In this document: piece by piece, positions 1 to 10,610 of the stretch
Numbering within the stretch: position 1 is the stretch's first letter
Layout: every line of letters starts with the position of its first letter
Assembly: GCA_029204225.1 (NCBI GenBank)
Contig: MU832193.1
Span: 1-64,000, forward strand
Reading direction: 5' to 3'
Source of the DNA: Diphasiastrum complanatum
Lineage: Eukaryota; Streptophyta; Lycopodiopsida; Lycopodiales; Lycopodiaceae
Length of the DNA: 64,000 bases
Notes under the pieces: model-generated
What the model was told of the DNA's origin: nothing
The model's database searches: none
Seen by the model: only the letters and a program-made list of their open reading frames with translations
Program-made: the position numbers and the translations under genes

Positions 1-262
1 GAAGTGGGTGCTTCAAGTATGGTTTGACAATTTATTACATCTCTAGGTAGCTGAATCTCATAGTTAAAATGAAGGTTTTCCATTTCATTCTCAACATAGT
101 CGGACATCTCATTAGCGAGGTATTCGTCACCACCATCAGTTCGGAGTGCCTTCACTTTTGTAGACGTTTGTGTCTTAGCCATGGCCTTGAATATCTTGAA
201 GCATTCAAAGGCTTCATATTTGTGCTTAATGAACATGACTGTAGACCATCTAGAATAATCGG
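1..262 (-). pseudogene. Ty1/copia integrase core fragment (antisense)
   Basis: Read on the minus strand this piece encodes a copia integrase core segment. It has a DYSRW start, the phrase KYEAFECFKIFKAM, then LRTDGGDEYLANEM, which is the stretch around the second catalytic Asp (RTDGGGEY in the family). The end toward position 1 degenerates, and the fragment runs off the window. No start, stop or neighbouring pol domain is attached. It ends abruptly at 262, exactly where a plus-strand primer binding site begins, so it replaces the LTR that should stand there. It is a dead scrap of an element otherwise absent from the window. Confidence 0.8.
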
Positions 263-275
263 TGGTATCAGAGCC
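263..275 (+). other. Copia primer binding site (initiator Met-tRNA type)
   Basis: TGGTATCAGAGCC is the standard plant copia primer binding site, complementary to the 3' end of initiator Met-tRNA. It should follow a 5' LTR, but the DNA upstream is antisense integrase. Two weaker copies of ATCAGAGC follow at about 285 and 304, so the site sits in a short degenerate repeat. Confidence 0.75.
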
Positions 276-322
276 CTGAGCTCTATCAGAGCCGTCAACT
301 TTAATCAGAGCTCTACCCACAG

Positions 323-581
323 ATGACTCTTGAAAACGATGTAATTGAGATTAGAGAAGAGGTGGAAGCCCGTGAACACCTTGATGACAAGGATAGCTCT
401 GATCAAGCTCTCTACAGCAACAGAGAAAAGCAAAAGAAGAATTTCAAGCCTAAAAGGGAGTCAAACCAAAGACAAGATTGAAAGCAGCAATCAGAGAGAG
501 CTAAAGAAAGCAAACAGAAGAGTAGAAATAAGCCGAGACAACAAGATGGTGAGAAGAAGACCTGCACAAGATGCACACGAG
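323..581 (+). pseudogene. Outer copia element: C-terminal gag piece, left half
   Basis: A charged, Lys/Arg/Glu-rich reading frame starting at the ATG at 323 runs, with a stop at about 478, into KKTCTRCTR at 553-580. That is the first half of a CCHC zinc knuckle. The rest of the knuckle (EGHTVDKC) lies at 4796-4819, after the nested element, so this gag is split by an insertion. The normal N-terminal gag domain is missing, with under 60 bp between the primer site and this C-terminal part. The piece is a broken gag of the same element whose pol lies at 4796-8200. Confidence 0.7.
533..581 (+). repeat. 49-bp direct repeat, left copy (flank of nested insertion)
   Basis: These 49 bp of copia gag recur at 4747-4795 with one mismatch (A at 570 against G), on the two sides of the nested element. 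They are host gag sequence and not part of the insert. LTR elements normally leave 4-6 bp duplications, so this is far too long for ordinary integration. Confidence 0.85.
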
Positions 582-915
582 TATTAGAATATTAATGTCG
601 AGTTTATATTGTTGTACAATTACTTTGAATTGTTAATTGTGTGCTCACAATATTTAATAATGGTAACAGGCCTAAATGTCCTGTATGATACCAAAGGGTG
701 CAAGCAGCCTCTATACACAGTTTTGTATTCATTGTCTTATTCATTCAATAGAGAGGAGTGGAGAAGATTGTAACGGCTATGATGTGTCTTATTCTTCATG
801 TCTGATTTCTCTGTCGTGATCCTAGTTCATTGGTTAATGGATTAGATGAGTGATGATTACACGCATTGAATGTGATTGTTTCTAATTGCTGTAATCTCCT
901 TTAAGTTATCCAATA
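582..915 (+). repeat. 5' LTR of nested gag-only element
   Basis: About 334 bp, aligning with 4236-4584 at high identity. The right copy has small extra pieces near 4296 and 4340. The LTR begins TATTAGAATATT where TG would be expected, so the terminal dinucleotide has changed. It ends immediately before the primer site. Confidence 0.8.
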
Positions 916-928
916 TGGTATCAGAGCC
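916..928 (+). other. Primer binding site of nested element
   Basis: TGGTATCAGAGCC follows the 5' LTR and matches initiator Met-tRNA. The same site recurs at 4585-4597 after the 3' LTR. Confidence 0.8.
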
Positions 929-1080
929 ATTGTTAATGGCTGTCATGCTTCAATCCTTGTAGAAAAGAGAGGATGTGAAAGGCTGTGTGCAGATTTGTGT
1001 TGGTTTGCATGAATCTGTAAATGTTAATAAATGTATTGTAAAGGCATTGTACTTGCTTGTGTTTACTGAATTGTGGGGTG

Positions 1081-2500
1081 TTTGTATCCCACAAATTTGC
1101 TGCAAGAAAACAATTCCTTGCTGCCATCCTTGTGTAAAAGACAACAATATCCTCAGAGAGTTTCAAGCTTCAACCAAGAGGACAGGCTGTTGGTTTGCTA
1201 GAAGAGTGGAAAAGCATCCTTGTCCTCCTTGCCATCACTGCTATTCCACCTGGAACACCTACTATTCACAGAATGCTTGAGCTCCAGATTTTGAAGCAAA
1301 AGATGTTTGCTAGGAGTAGTCATTGAAGGATTGGCCGATTTGATGCAGCAAAAGCCCTCATTTGGAGCGCTATCCAAAAGGCTGTGTGTCTGCATTAGGC
1401 CAGCGCGCGAGCAAGGATGAGGGCCATGTAGAAGATGGCAGGGCAGCCGTGAGTGAAGATGCAGCAAGGAGCAGCAGCAGTCGCGATCCGGGTAGGACGA
1501 CCGTGTGCAGATGAGAGGAAAGGAAGCATATCAGTGACCTGCTGATTCATGTGCTCTTGGTCGTTGGTTCTTTTGGCAGATGCTGTGTGAGAAGGATTCT
1601 GAAGGGCTTTGTAAGGTGAATCGTCTGCAACAGCCTTCTGAAGATAGAGAAATAGCAGTCTTTTTCTGTTGCATTGAACGGAGCAAGCTAATTGAAAAGC
1701 CTACAGAATCCAGAAGTATGTAAAACAGCCACTGCATGAAGACTGGTCCAGATGAATCTCTCTCCTGTAATCGCGATCCATCATTGTTCCAAATGTTTAA
1801 GCAGGCAGGTCACGATCCACCAATCTAGAGATGGAGCGATCCTCTAATGCCAGCGTGAAGAAAAAGCTGCATATTCCTCAAAGGCCATCCAGCGAATTGG
1901 GAAGATCATCCACACCGGCCATTCTTGGACCATTGAAAGTTACACAAGGAGTGAGCCATCGATGCAAAGAATAGTCGCGATCCAATCCAGAGATGGCACG
2001 ATCCTGTTCCACATAAAGAACGTGTGAGGAAGAGGTGCGTGGGCCGTTGGAGGAAGGAGAGTGACGGGACCAACGAAGTTTCGGGTGCCCATAAAAATGC
2101 AAAGGTAACTTCTCTGATGGTTACCTTTCAAAGTTTTTAACGGTCACTTCTAAAAAAATTTGGGATTGGGTCCCCGAAGGGCCACCCTTCAGTCTAAGGT
2201 CTGTCCCTCTGTGTCAAAAACAGTGGAGAACATAAAACAAAGGCATAATTTTACTTGGAGAATCCGCTTCTGTTCAAACGAAATGCATATAGTCTCTTGC
2301 TACACTGTTTGAGATATGCTGTGAACTAAAAATCTTTCAGTTTGGACTTCGGCAGAAAAAAATATTCACAATTGAAGCTAGTGACCTCCGAAAAAAAGCT
2401 ATGGACAGCTTTACATTTTACTAGCTAAGCTATGTTATTTGCGGTGATGTCTTATGCCCTCTCCCGCAATTACGTGATCTAACGGTGTTTAACTAATAAA
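1081..2500 (+). other. Non-coding leader of nested element
   Basis: No coding similarity is visible on either strand. The stretch between about 1480 and 2060 repeats the words CGCGATCC and CACGATCC with an AGAGATGG context several times, in both rough orientations. At about 1.4 kb this leader is long for a copia element and may be captured DNA. Confidence 0.4.
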
Positions 2501-4197
2501 ATGGGTGATAGAGACATTCTCTTATTGCCTGAAAAGAATAAATTGGATGGCACCAACTATCCAATTTGGAAGTTTAAAATGAAAAATCTTCTAATGATGA
2601 AAAATTTGTGGGAAATTACAATCGGTGATGACGAAAGGCCGGTTGTATCCAATTTAGCCACATCTTTTGATGATAGGAATGAATGGGATAGTAGGGCTTT
2701 AAAAGCCTTATGTATGATAAATTTGTCAGTACATGATGTTGTCATTCCTCATATCTCATCGGCAACAAATCCTAATAAAGCTTGGACCATCTTACAGTCT
2801 ATGTATGAGGCTAAAAATACTGTTAGGATTCTATATCTTAAGCAAGAACTCCTCACTTTGAAGATGGATGAATCGGAATCCGTGACAGATTTTTTGACTA
2901 AAATCAAAGTTGTGATTAATCAACTGGAGGCCATTAATCAGCACATTTCTGAAGTTGATAGAATGAGCATGGTCATGAATGCTCTACCTTCTTCCTATTG
3001 TCATCTTGTCACTACTTTGATGGTGAGAGAAAAATGACCAACATTTGAAGAATTATCTGGCATGTTAATGCAAGAGAAATTGATGCGAAAAAGATCTAAT
3101 TCTGAGAATTCTAATATTGATGATCAAGCACTTATATCTACATCAAATTCTTCTAGAGGAAGAAACCGTACTTGTAATAAAGGAAGAGAGAGGGGAAATG
3201 AACAAAGTCAAAGCTCTTTTTTTTATATCATAAACAAAGTGTTTCTTCTCAACAAGGTGATGATTCTAGTTCTTATTCTAGAAAGAAAGGTCCGTGCTAT
3301 TATTGTGGTAAAAATGGACATGTTAAACGTGAATGTCGAATTAAGAAAAATGCACAGGTTCTTAGAGAAAGGGGGAGAGCTAATTCTCCTAGCCAATCAC
3401 AAAAGGCCGAAGATGATTCAAATGCTGAGCATGATCACTTTGTGGTGGAACAACGTGAAGATGAATGTTCTTTTATGGCAGTGGTTATCCAATCACATGA
3501 AGAGCATATCCAATTCCAAGAAGATGACTACTTCATGATGAATGAGGTACAAGCAAGTGTTCAGTCATCTTCTATACTTAATGAGGCTTTGTCATTCATT
3601 GAACACTGGTCTAATGATATTGAACGAGGTGAAGAATTAATTGAAAAAGACGTATTTCAATTAATGAACCAAGAATCAAAGGAATGCAATGTCTTTGATC
3701 CAGTTACATCTAATGGTAATCAAGATAGTGAGATTGAAGATCCGGCATATCTTGAAGATGATTCAGTTTTGTTTCTTTCTAATCATGATCGTGATTGTGA
3801 AGATGATTCACAAATAAAAGAATGGACAAAACTGGTTGAATAATATCATCAACTCCTACAACAAGCACAATCTAACTTGTTTGAAAGTGAATGTTTAAGT
3901 GCTAAACAAGAATGTTGTGAGCTTGGCGAGATAATTGAAATGTCAAATGATCCAAGTATCTTTGAAGTTTTTTTACAAGCACTAAAGCAATGGATGGCCA
4001 ACTACATAGTTGTGAAGCAGATTGAAGACCTTGACTACATACTTGGAGCAAATGTAACTATTGGAGTACCGCATTTCAATTATTACATAATGTTGTCGTA
4101 TATGCAGTTATATTTTTACAAAGATAAAAGTAGAATTGGACAGCTACTTTGGCAAATATTGTTTTTGTTGGTCGTTATGAAAAAGGGAGTAGGGTAA
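2501..4197 (+). pseudogene. Copia gag of nested element (decayed)
   Basis: The ATG at 2501 opens MGDRDILLLPEKNKLDGTNY, the start of the plant copia gag (UBN2 / DUF4219 type), followed by PIWKFKMKNLL and typical LKQELLTLKMDE text. This capsid-forming domain spans roughly residues 1-178. A TGA at 3035-3037 stops the frame; it continues to about 3210, then shifts at a T-rich run. The zinc knuckle CYYCGKNGHVKREC (3295-3336, CX2CX4HX4C) lies in the new frame. An acidic tail runs to a TAA at 3841 and beyond it to 4197. One frameshift and two nonsense codons make it non-functional. No pol follows. Confidence 0.8.
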
Positions 4198-4225
4198 TCT
4201 ACTTCTAGGAATATAAACTAGTCAT

Positions 4226-4235
4226 TAAGGGGGAG
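4226..4235 (+). other. Polypurine tract of nested element
   Basis: TAAGGGGGAG stands directly before the 3' LTR at 4236, the usual place for the plus-strand primer of a copia element. Confidence 0.65.
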
Positions 4236-4584
4236 TAGTAGAATATTAATGTCGAGTTTATATTGTTGTACAATTACTTTGAATTGTTATTTGTCGAGTA
4301 TTGTGTTCTCACAATATTTAATAATGGTAACAGGCCTAACCTAAATGTCCTGTATGATACCAAAGGGTGCAAGCAGTCTCTATACACAGTTTTGTATTCA
4401 TTGTCTTATTCATTCAATAGAGAGGAGTGGAGAAGATTGTAACGGCTATGTTGTGTCTTATTCTTTATGTCTGATTTCTCTGTCGTGATCCTAGTTCATT
4501 GGTTAATGGATTAGATGAGTGATTATTACATGCATTGAATGTGATTGCTTCTAATTGTTGTAATCTCCTTTAAGTTATCCATTA
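4236..4584 (+). repeat. 3' LTR of nested element, followed by a second leader (4585-4746)
   Basis: Matches 582-915 almost throughout. Instead of ending in target DNA it continues into TGGTATCAGAGCC (4585-4597) and leader sequence that matches 916-1077. The arrangement LTR-body-LTR-leader resembles the start of a tandem or circular form. Confidence 0.8.
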
Positions 4585-4746
4585 TGGTATCAGAGCCATT
4601 GTTAATGGTTGCCATGCTTCAATCCTTGTAGAAAAGAGAGAATGTGAAAGGATGTGTGCAGATTTGTGTTGGTTTGCATGAATATATAAATGTTGGTAAA
4701 TCTATTGTAAATGCATTGTACTTGCTTGTGTGCACTGATTTGTGGG

Positions 4747-4795
4747 CCGAGACAACAAGATGGTGAGAAGAAGACCTGCACGAGATGCACACGAG
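4747..4795 (+). repeat. 49-bp direct repeat, right copy
   Basis: Partner of 533-581. The outer gag zinc knuckle resumes in frame straight after it (EGHTVDKC), showing that this copy belongs to the interrupted element. Confidence 0.85.
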
Positions 4796-7700
4796 AAGGC
4801 CACACTGTTGATAAGTGTTGGCTCAATCCAAGGATAGAATGCATCCACTGTTGTCACACAGCCGTTGACTGCAACCAAAATCCCAGAAACAAGAAAGCTC
4901 AAAGCAGACGGGAGAGCAACAATAGCTCATCCTATGTGGAGGAATCTGAATCTTCCAAGATGGCCGAAGAAAGAGCCAACAACGGCATGAATCCAGCAGC
5001 CTACTTGTGTACTGATGTCTGTGCGACATCAACTTCAGATACACAAGAAATAATCCTTGATTAAGGTGTAATGACACACTTCGTGGCAACAAGACACGTG
5101 ATCACTGATTATCAAGAATCAGAGTCTTCCAGATATATAATCTTGGGAGATGGTTCCAGACACAAAGTCAGCGAAATTGGAGTGTTGTGGTTAAGCACCA
5201 AAGGAAGAGACAGAAGGCTCAATGATACTCTATACGTGCCCACTCTTTAGAAGGACCTACTATCTATTGCCAAGATGGTAGATGCAGGACTGACAATCAC
5301 CTTTGAAGGCGATATCTACGAAGTGGTTGAATCTGCAACCACTCAGCTCATCACCATAGGAAAGTAAAAGGGGAACCTGTATCACCTCAAGATTCAAGTA
5401 CCTTCAAAACAAGCTCACCAGATCAACGAATCGATGGATATTGTATGGCACAGGAGAATGTATCACATGAATACAGTTGCTCTATAAAGTGCTAGCCGGA
5501 GCGGAGCATTTACTGGAGTCAATATCAAAGATGCAACATGCTTGAAGTCATGTGATGCCTGTAACAAAGACAAGATGTCACGTATACCATTCACCAAGGA
5601 TTCTTTCAAAATGAAAGAACTCCTGGAACTGGTACACTCTGACATCTGTGGACTATTTGATGTGGTCTTCCTGGGAGGTTCAAAGTACTACATCACATTT
5701 ATTGACGACTTCAGCAAGTTTGCAGCCGTGTATTTTATCCACAACAAGTCAGAGGCCCTGGACAAATTCACAAAGTTAGTGAATTGGGCTGACAAAAAAG
5801 TGAAGAAGCTGAGAATGGACAGAGGAAGAGAATACATCTCCAAATGCTTTGCAGAGTTTTGTACCAGCAAAGGCATACTCCACTTGAAGACTACAGCCTA
5901 CACACCACAGCACAATGGTGTGGCAGAGAGGAGAAATCGGACCCTCATGGAAGCTGCAAGATCTATGATGGCCTATTCAAAGGCATCAAAAATTTTATGA
6001 GCTGAAGCAGTAGCTATAGCCAATTACCTGCAAAACAGGACATGTAGATCCAACGTTGCACATACTATGCCACACGAGGTTTGGTGGGGCAACAAACCAA
6101 GTCTGACACATGCCCGCATTTTTGGATGCGTCGCATATGCCCACATTCCAGATCAAAAAAGAAAGAAACTGGATGAAAAGATGGAGCAGGGAGTCCTCGT
6201 AGGATATGATGTTCATCATCATACTACATGATCTACACGCCTGACAACAAACAAATCAAGACTGTCAGAGACATTAGATTTGATGAGTCAAAGACAATGG
6301 CTGATAGAGATCCAGTCGGCTACGAAATCCTGACCAGAGGCTACTATGACCTGCCAACATCAATAGAGGGAGCGGACCCTGAGCATCTGGAACAAGATGT
6401 TCAAATTTCAGATGGACAAAGTGACTGTTCAGATGATGAGCCGCAAGACGTGCAACATGTACCCAAGACACCTGCTACTCACCACAGTTCAGTAGTTAGC
6501 AAAGACAAGAGACTTGATAAAGGCAAAGCCATCAATCTGACTGCAGACACTCCAAGAAGATCCACACAAGAAAGAAGAGCACAAGTCAGATTCGTCCCTG
6601 ACAACTCATCTTTTGTATCAGAGAAATTCTGTGGATTTGGCGGAGAACCTCGAACATATGAGAAAACTATCAGTTGTCCAGATAAGGACAAGTGGACTAA
6701 AGCGATGGAAGACGAGATAAATTCCATGGAATAGAACAATGTTTGGAATCTAGAGACATTACCAGCAAACAAAAAGACTATAAAATGCAAGTGGGTTTAT
6801 AAATACAAGTATGGACCTTATGGCAATGTATCAAACTACAAGGCCAGAATAGTAGCAAAAAGTTTCTCTCAAAAGTATGGTGTTGACTATATTGAAACCT
6901 TTTTTCCAATCGTAAAGCATTTGTCCTTATGTCTGCTATTTGCATATGCAGCAGCATAGAGTCTCAAGATCCACATAGTGGATGAAAAGTCCGCCTTTCT
7001 ACACAACGAGTTGAATGAGGAGGTCTATATGGACCAACCACCGGGGTTCATCTGCTCACACTTTGGCAACTACACCTGTCGAATGCAAAGAAGCATAGAT
7101 GGATTGAAGCAGTCTGCTAGGCAGTGGTATAAAAAGAAGGATCACACTCTCATATCCTTAGGATTTCAACCATTGATTGTCGACTATAGTGTCTATACAA
7201 AGGTCACAGATGAAAAAATTATAATCATTGTTGTCTACATTGATGGCAATTTGATTCTGTCCACAAGGGACAACCTGATTGCTTAGGTGAAGCATGATAT
7301 TTCACAACATTTTGAAATATGAGACCTTAGGGAAGCAAGATGCTACCTAGAATTGCAAATTGACAGAGATCTTTTCAAAGGGAAGTTGTATCTTCACCAA
7401 TCAAGATACATCCAAAAATTCATTGACAATTTTAACATGGCAGACTACAAGAGAGCTAACACACCAGTGGTAGCTGGAACAATTATGACGAAGCAGGACT
7501 ATTCGCAGAATGCAGAAGAGCAGGAAGCCGTGCAGAACGTGCCCTACAAGAGGCTGATCGGATCACTCATGTACTTGGCAGATAATACACGTCTTGACAT
7601 TGTCTAGCAGTTTTCAGGATGGGCCAATTTAACATTAATTCAGGCCCTACACACTGGAAGCTCATCAAAAGAATTCTGCAAAACCTTCAATAGACAAAGG

Positions 7701-8200
7701 ATTATGGGACGTGTTTCTCTCAGCATGGAGGATTCCAGATCAAATCCTACAATGATGCAAGCTGGGCATCCTCGAAAGATGATTGCAAGAACGTCTTAGG
7801 AGGATGCACAATAGCAGCTGATATGAATCACCAGGAAGCAGACCATAACTATGCAATCATCCTGCGAAGCAAAGTATGTTGCAACAGCCAACATGGTGAA
7901 CGAGCTTACATGGCTCAAGTAGTTTCTTGATGGATTGGGAGAGAACTTCAACGAGCCGTTGCTACTATTCATGGATAACATATCCACCATTCATCTGATG
8001 AAGGATCCATTGCTATCAGATATCATCTGATAAGAGATCTAGTTAAAAAAGATAGGCTGAAGACCGAGTTTGTTCCAACAAAGTAGATGGTGGCTGATAT
8101 CTTCACAAAGCCTCTTGACAAGGCAAATTTTGAGAAGAAGCGTGCAAGCTTAGGATGATGGAATCTAAGAGAAGCGCCGGCAAGGCCGAGCAATCATGTT
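4796..8200 (+). pseudogene. Outer Ty1/copia element: gag end, protease, integrase, RT, RNase H (decayed)
   Basis: Domains follow the copia order. The gag zinc knuckle ends at 4819. A protease-like part (ILGDGSRHKV, LYVP) lies at 5060-5340. The GAG-pre-integrase and HHCC region is at 5440-5560 and the integrase core at 5590-6000: HSDICG, FIDDFSK, MDRGREY, then PQHNGVAERRNRT with the catalytic Glu. The linker with TVRDIRFDE is at 6250-6300. RT spans 6660-7330 and RNase H 7630-8130, ending DIFTKPLDKANFE. Stops occur at about 5062, 5250, 5365, 5998, 6732, 6957 and 7285, with frameshifts near 6210 and in RNase H. The RT YVDD box reads YIDG, so polymerase activity is lost. A close relative lies inverted at 8868-10558. 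Confidence 0.88.
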
Positions 8201-8214
8201 GCTCTGAAGGCGAC

Positions 8215-8842
8215 TGTTGGAATTCGTTCACTTCTCTTGTCTTTGTTGATGAGGATTCTGGTTAAGCTCAGATGGAATCAATCTGTCAGATAAGGCTACT
8301 ACCTCAACCCGCGATCAATCATCCTCCGAACAACATATAGCTACAACTAATCTGACTATAAGTTTATGAACAACAAATAATGTCTTAATGACAACAAAAA
8401 TATATTTATTGATAAATTAAACAAGCATCACAACATTCATAGATTACACACACATTGAGCAAAAAAAAAAATGTGCTCGTCTATATTATCAGAATCAAGT
8501 GTACATTAAAATTCTTTCTTGAGCGCTGTCTATTTTTCAGATCAGCGCGTCGACATGAGAGAGGTGTTCTCTTCTCACGAAAAAGAACTAGCTACTGCTA
8601 GATCTATATTTCTTCCTTGATACGTGCCTCATTGAGTGCTGCTTTCAGGATACTCTATATATTATTTGTATCCTTCGTTGATCCTTTATGTGATCAATCC
8701 AGGGATCTGATTAAGTTAAAAAATCTAATCAACAAATACTTCAAATATGTAGACTATGCACAAACTAGTTAAAATATACAACAGTCGAAAAATACCAAAA
8801 AAAAAACGAAGGCTTTTAAGTAGAAACTCAATGTTTCTTCAG
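8215..8842. repeat. Putative LTR between two convergent copia remnants
   Basis: This 628-bp interval starts TGTTGGAATTC and ends TTTCTTCA, so it reads TG..CA in both directions. On the left is the end of the plus-strand pol; on the right, in minus orientation, is a clear polypurine tract (minus-strand AAGGGGGAGC at about 8844-8853). Minus-strand reading places a TATATAGA box near 8655 and AATAAA near 8405, which favours an LTR in minus orientation. Whether one shared LTR or two abutting fragments are present cannot be settled here. Confidence 0.5.
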
Positions 8843-8867
8843 CTCCCCCTTAAACCGTGTATTTTTT

Positions 8868-10558
8868 TTATTCCCAAGTTGGCTCTCTGACTTCAAACAT
8901 TGCCTTGTCCAATGCCTTTGTAAAAATGTTAGGTACCATATGCTTTGTAGATATGAAGACGACAGTCTTCAGCTCGTCCTTCTCAACCAAATCCCTGATC
9001 AAGTGATACTTGATGGTGATGTGCTTCATTCTGGAGTGAAACACTGGGTCTTTTGTCAGATGAATAGCAGAGATGTTGTCCATGTGCATGATCAAAAGCT
9101 CATCGGTGCTCTATGTCCTAGTCCACCTAGGAACTGTCTAAGCCAGGTCAGCTCATTGGTCATCTTGGCTGCAACAACATATTCTGCCTCACAGGTTGTT
9201 ATTGTCTACTTTCTGTTGATCCAGATAACAGCTGCATCGGTTGCTATGGTGCATCCTCCTGAGATGCTTTTACTATCATCTTTCAGGGACACCCAACTTG
9301 CATCATTGTAGGATTCAATCTTGAATCTTGCATCTCGACAATAGCATAGGCCGTAGTCCTTGGTGTTCTGCAGATATTGCAGGATCCTCTTGGCGATCTT
9401 CCAGTGCGTTAGACCTGGATTGATATTGAATTGACTCAACCTGAACACTACGTAAGCAATGTCTGGTCGCGTATTGTCTGCCAAGTACATCAAAGAACCA
9501 ATAAGCCTTTTGTAAGACTTATGCTCCATTGCTTGCCATTCTGCTTCATCTCTGGGATAGTCTTCATTTGTCAGAACTATGCCGAAAACCATTGGAGTAT
9601 TTACTCCCTTGCAATCCGTCATGTCGAAATCATCAATGATGTTTTAAATGTATTTTGATTGGTATAGATACAATCTCCCAACCTGAAGATCTCTGTCAAT
9701 CTATAAACCCAAGTAGTATTTTGCTTCTCTCAGGTCCGCCGATATTTTGAAGTGCCTCAAAATATTTACCTTCACCTGCTCAATCAGATTGTTGCTCCGT
9801 GACAGGATCATAGTGTCATCTACATAGACACCGACTATGATGATCTCCTTGTTTATGACTTTCATATAAACGTTGTAATCAACCATTACAGGCTAGAAGC
9901 CTAAGGATCTTAATGCGTGATCCTTCTTCAGATCATAGGCAGCTGCGTATGCAAATAATATGCGTAGAGACATGTGCTTCACAACAGGAGAGAATGTCTC
10001 TATATAATCAATGCCATACCTATGTGAGAAGCCCTTTGCAACTAGCCTAGTTTTATATCTCAGTACATTGTCGTCTTATAGCTCATTTTGTCTTCCATGG
10101 CCTTGATCCACTTGTCCTTGTCTAGACAAGTGATGGCTTCTTCATAAGTTTGTGGTTCACTGCTGAATCCACAAAATTCTTCTTGAGCAGAAGATGAGTT
10201 GTCAAGTACATATCTGACTGGTGCCCTTCTATCTTGTAGATCTGCTTTGAAATAATACAGGCTCGACAACTGCTTTGTCTTTGTCCTGCCTGTTGACAAC
10301 AGGACCTCAATGTATTGCCGGTGTAATGGGTACTCCCGATATGACGGTCTCATCGTCCGAACTATCATTCAGTTTAGGTGAAATTTGAGTATCTTCATCT
10401 GGATGCTCCGCTCCCTCTGTCGATGTGGGTAGGTCGTAATAGTGTCTGTTGAGAATGTTGTAGCTGATTGGATCTCCTCCATCCATCGTTCTTGTCTCAT
10501 CAAATCTGACATCTCTGACAGTCTTCACTTGTTGGAGAATTTGCGGATCCCAAGGCAA
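8868..10558 (-). pseudogene. Ty1/copia RT-RNase H remnant, minus strand
   Basis: Read on the minus strand from 10558 downward: the integrase-RT linker (TVRDVRFDETRTM, DLPTSTEGAE), then RT (VAKGFSHRYGIDYIETFSP, then GVYVDDTMIL with an intact YVDD at about 9812), then RNase H (YNDASW, CEAEYVVAA, MDNISAIHLTKD) and the terminal IFTKALDKAMFE. Compared with the related plus-strand copy at 6780-7200, about 60 residues are missing near 9945, between AAYD and LKKDHAL, removing the DVKSAFLH region. Stops are present (for example at 9892 and 9710) and the 5' half (gag to integrase) is absent. A polypurine tract lies just beyond the stop. Confidence 0.87.
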
Positions 10559-10610
10559 TTCTAGCCTTAGTTAATAAGTGAGAGAGATTTGGCACCCTGC
10601 GTGTGTAAGT

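Larger units (their letters stand above)
582..4746 (+). mobile_element. Gag-only LTR retrotransposon (TR-GAG-like, non-autonomous) nested in copia gag
   Basis: The insert has a 5' LTR (582-915), Met-tRNA primer site (916), 1.6 kb of leader, a decayed gag (2501-4197), a purine tract (about 4226-4235) and a 3' LTR (4236-4584). No protease, integrase, RT or RNase H can be read between gag and the 3' LTR, so it depended on another element for movement, as described for plant TR-GAG elements. After the 3' LTR it continues through a second primer site and about 150 bp of leader homologous to 916-1077 before the outer gag resumes. The left end is a true LTR terminus while the right end is internal, so it did not insert in the usual two-ended way. 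Confidence 0.75.

Noticed and set aside
933-1467. Cys-rich small ORFs on both strands near 1.0-1.4 kb
   Set aside because: They lie in the leader of the nested LTR element and one repeats in the copy at 4602-4844; no conserved domain is visible.
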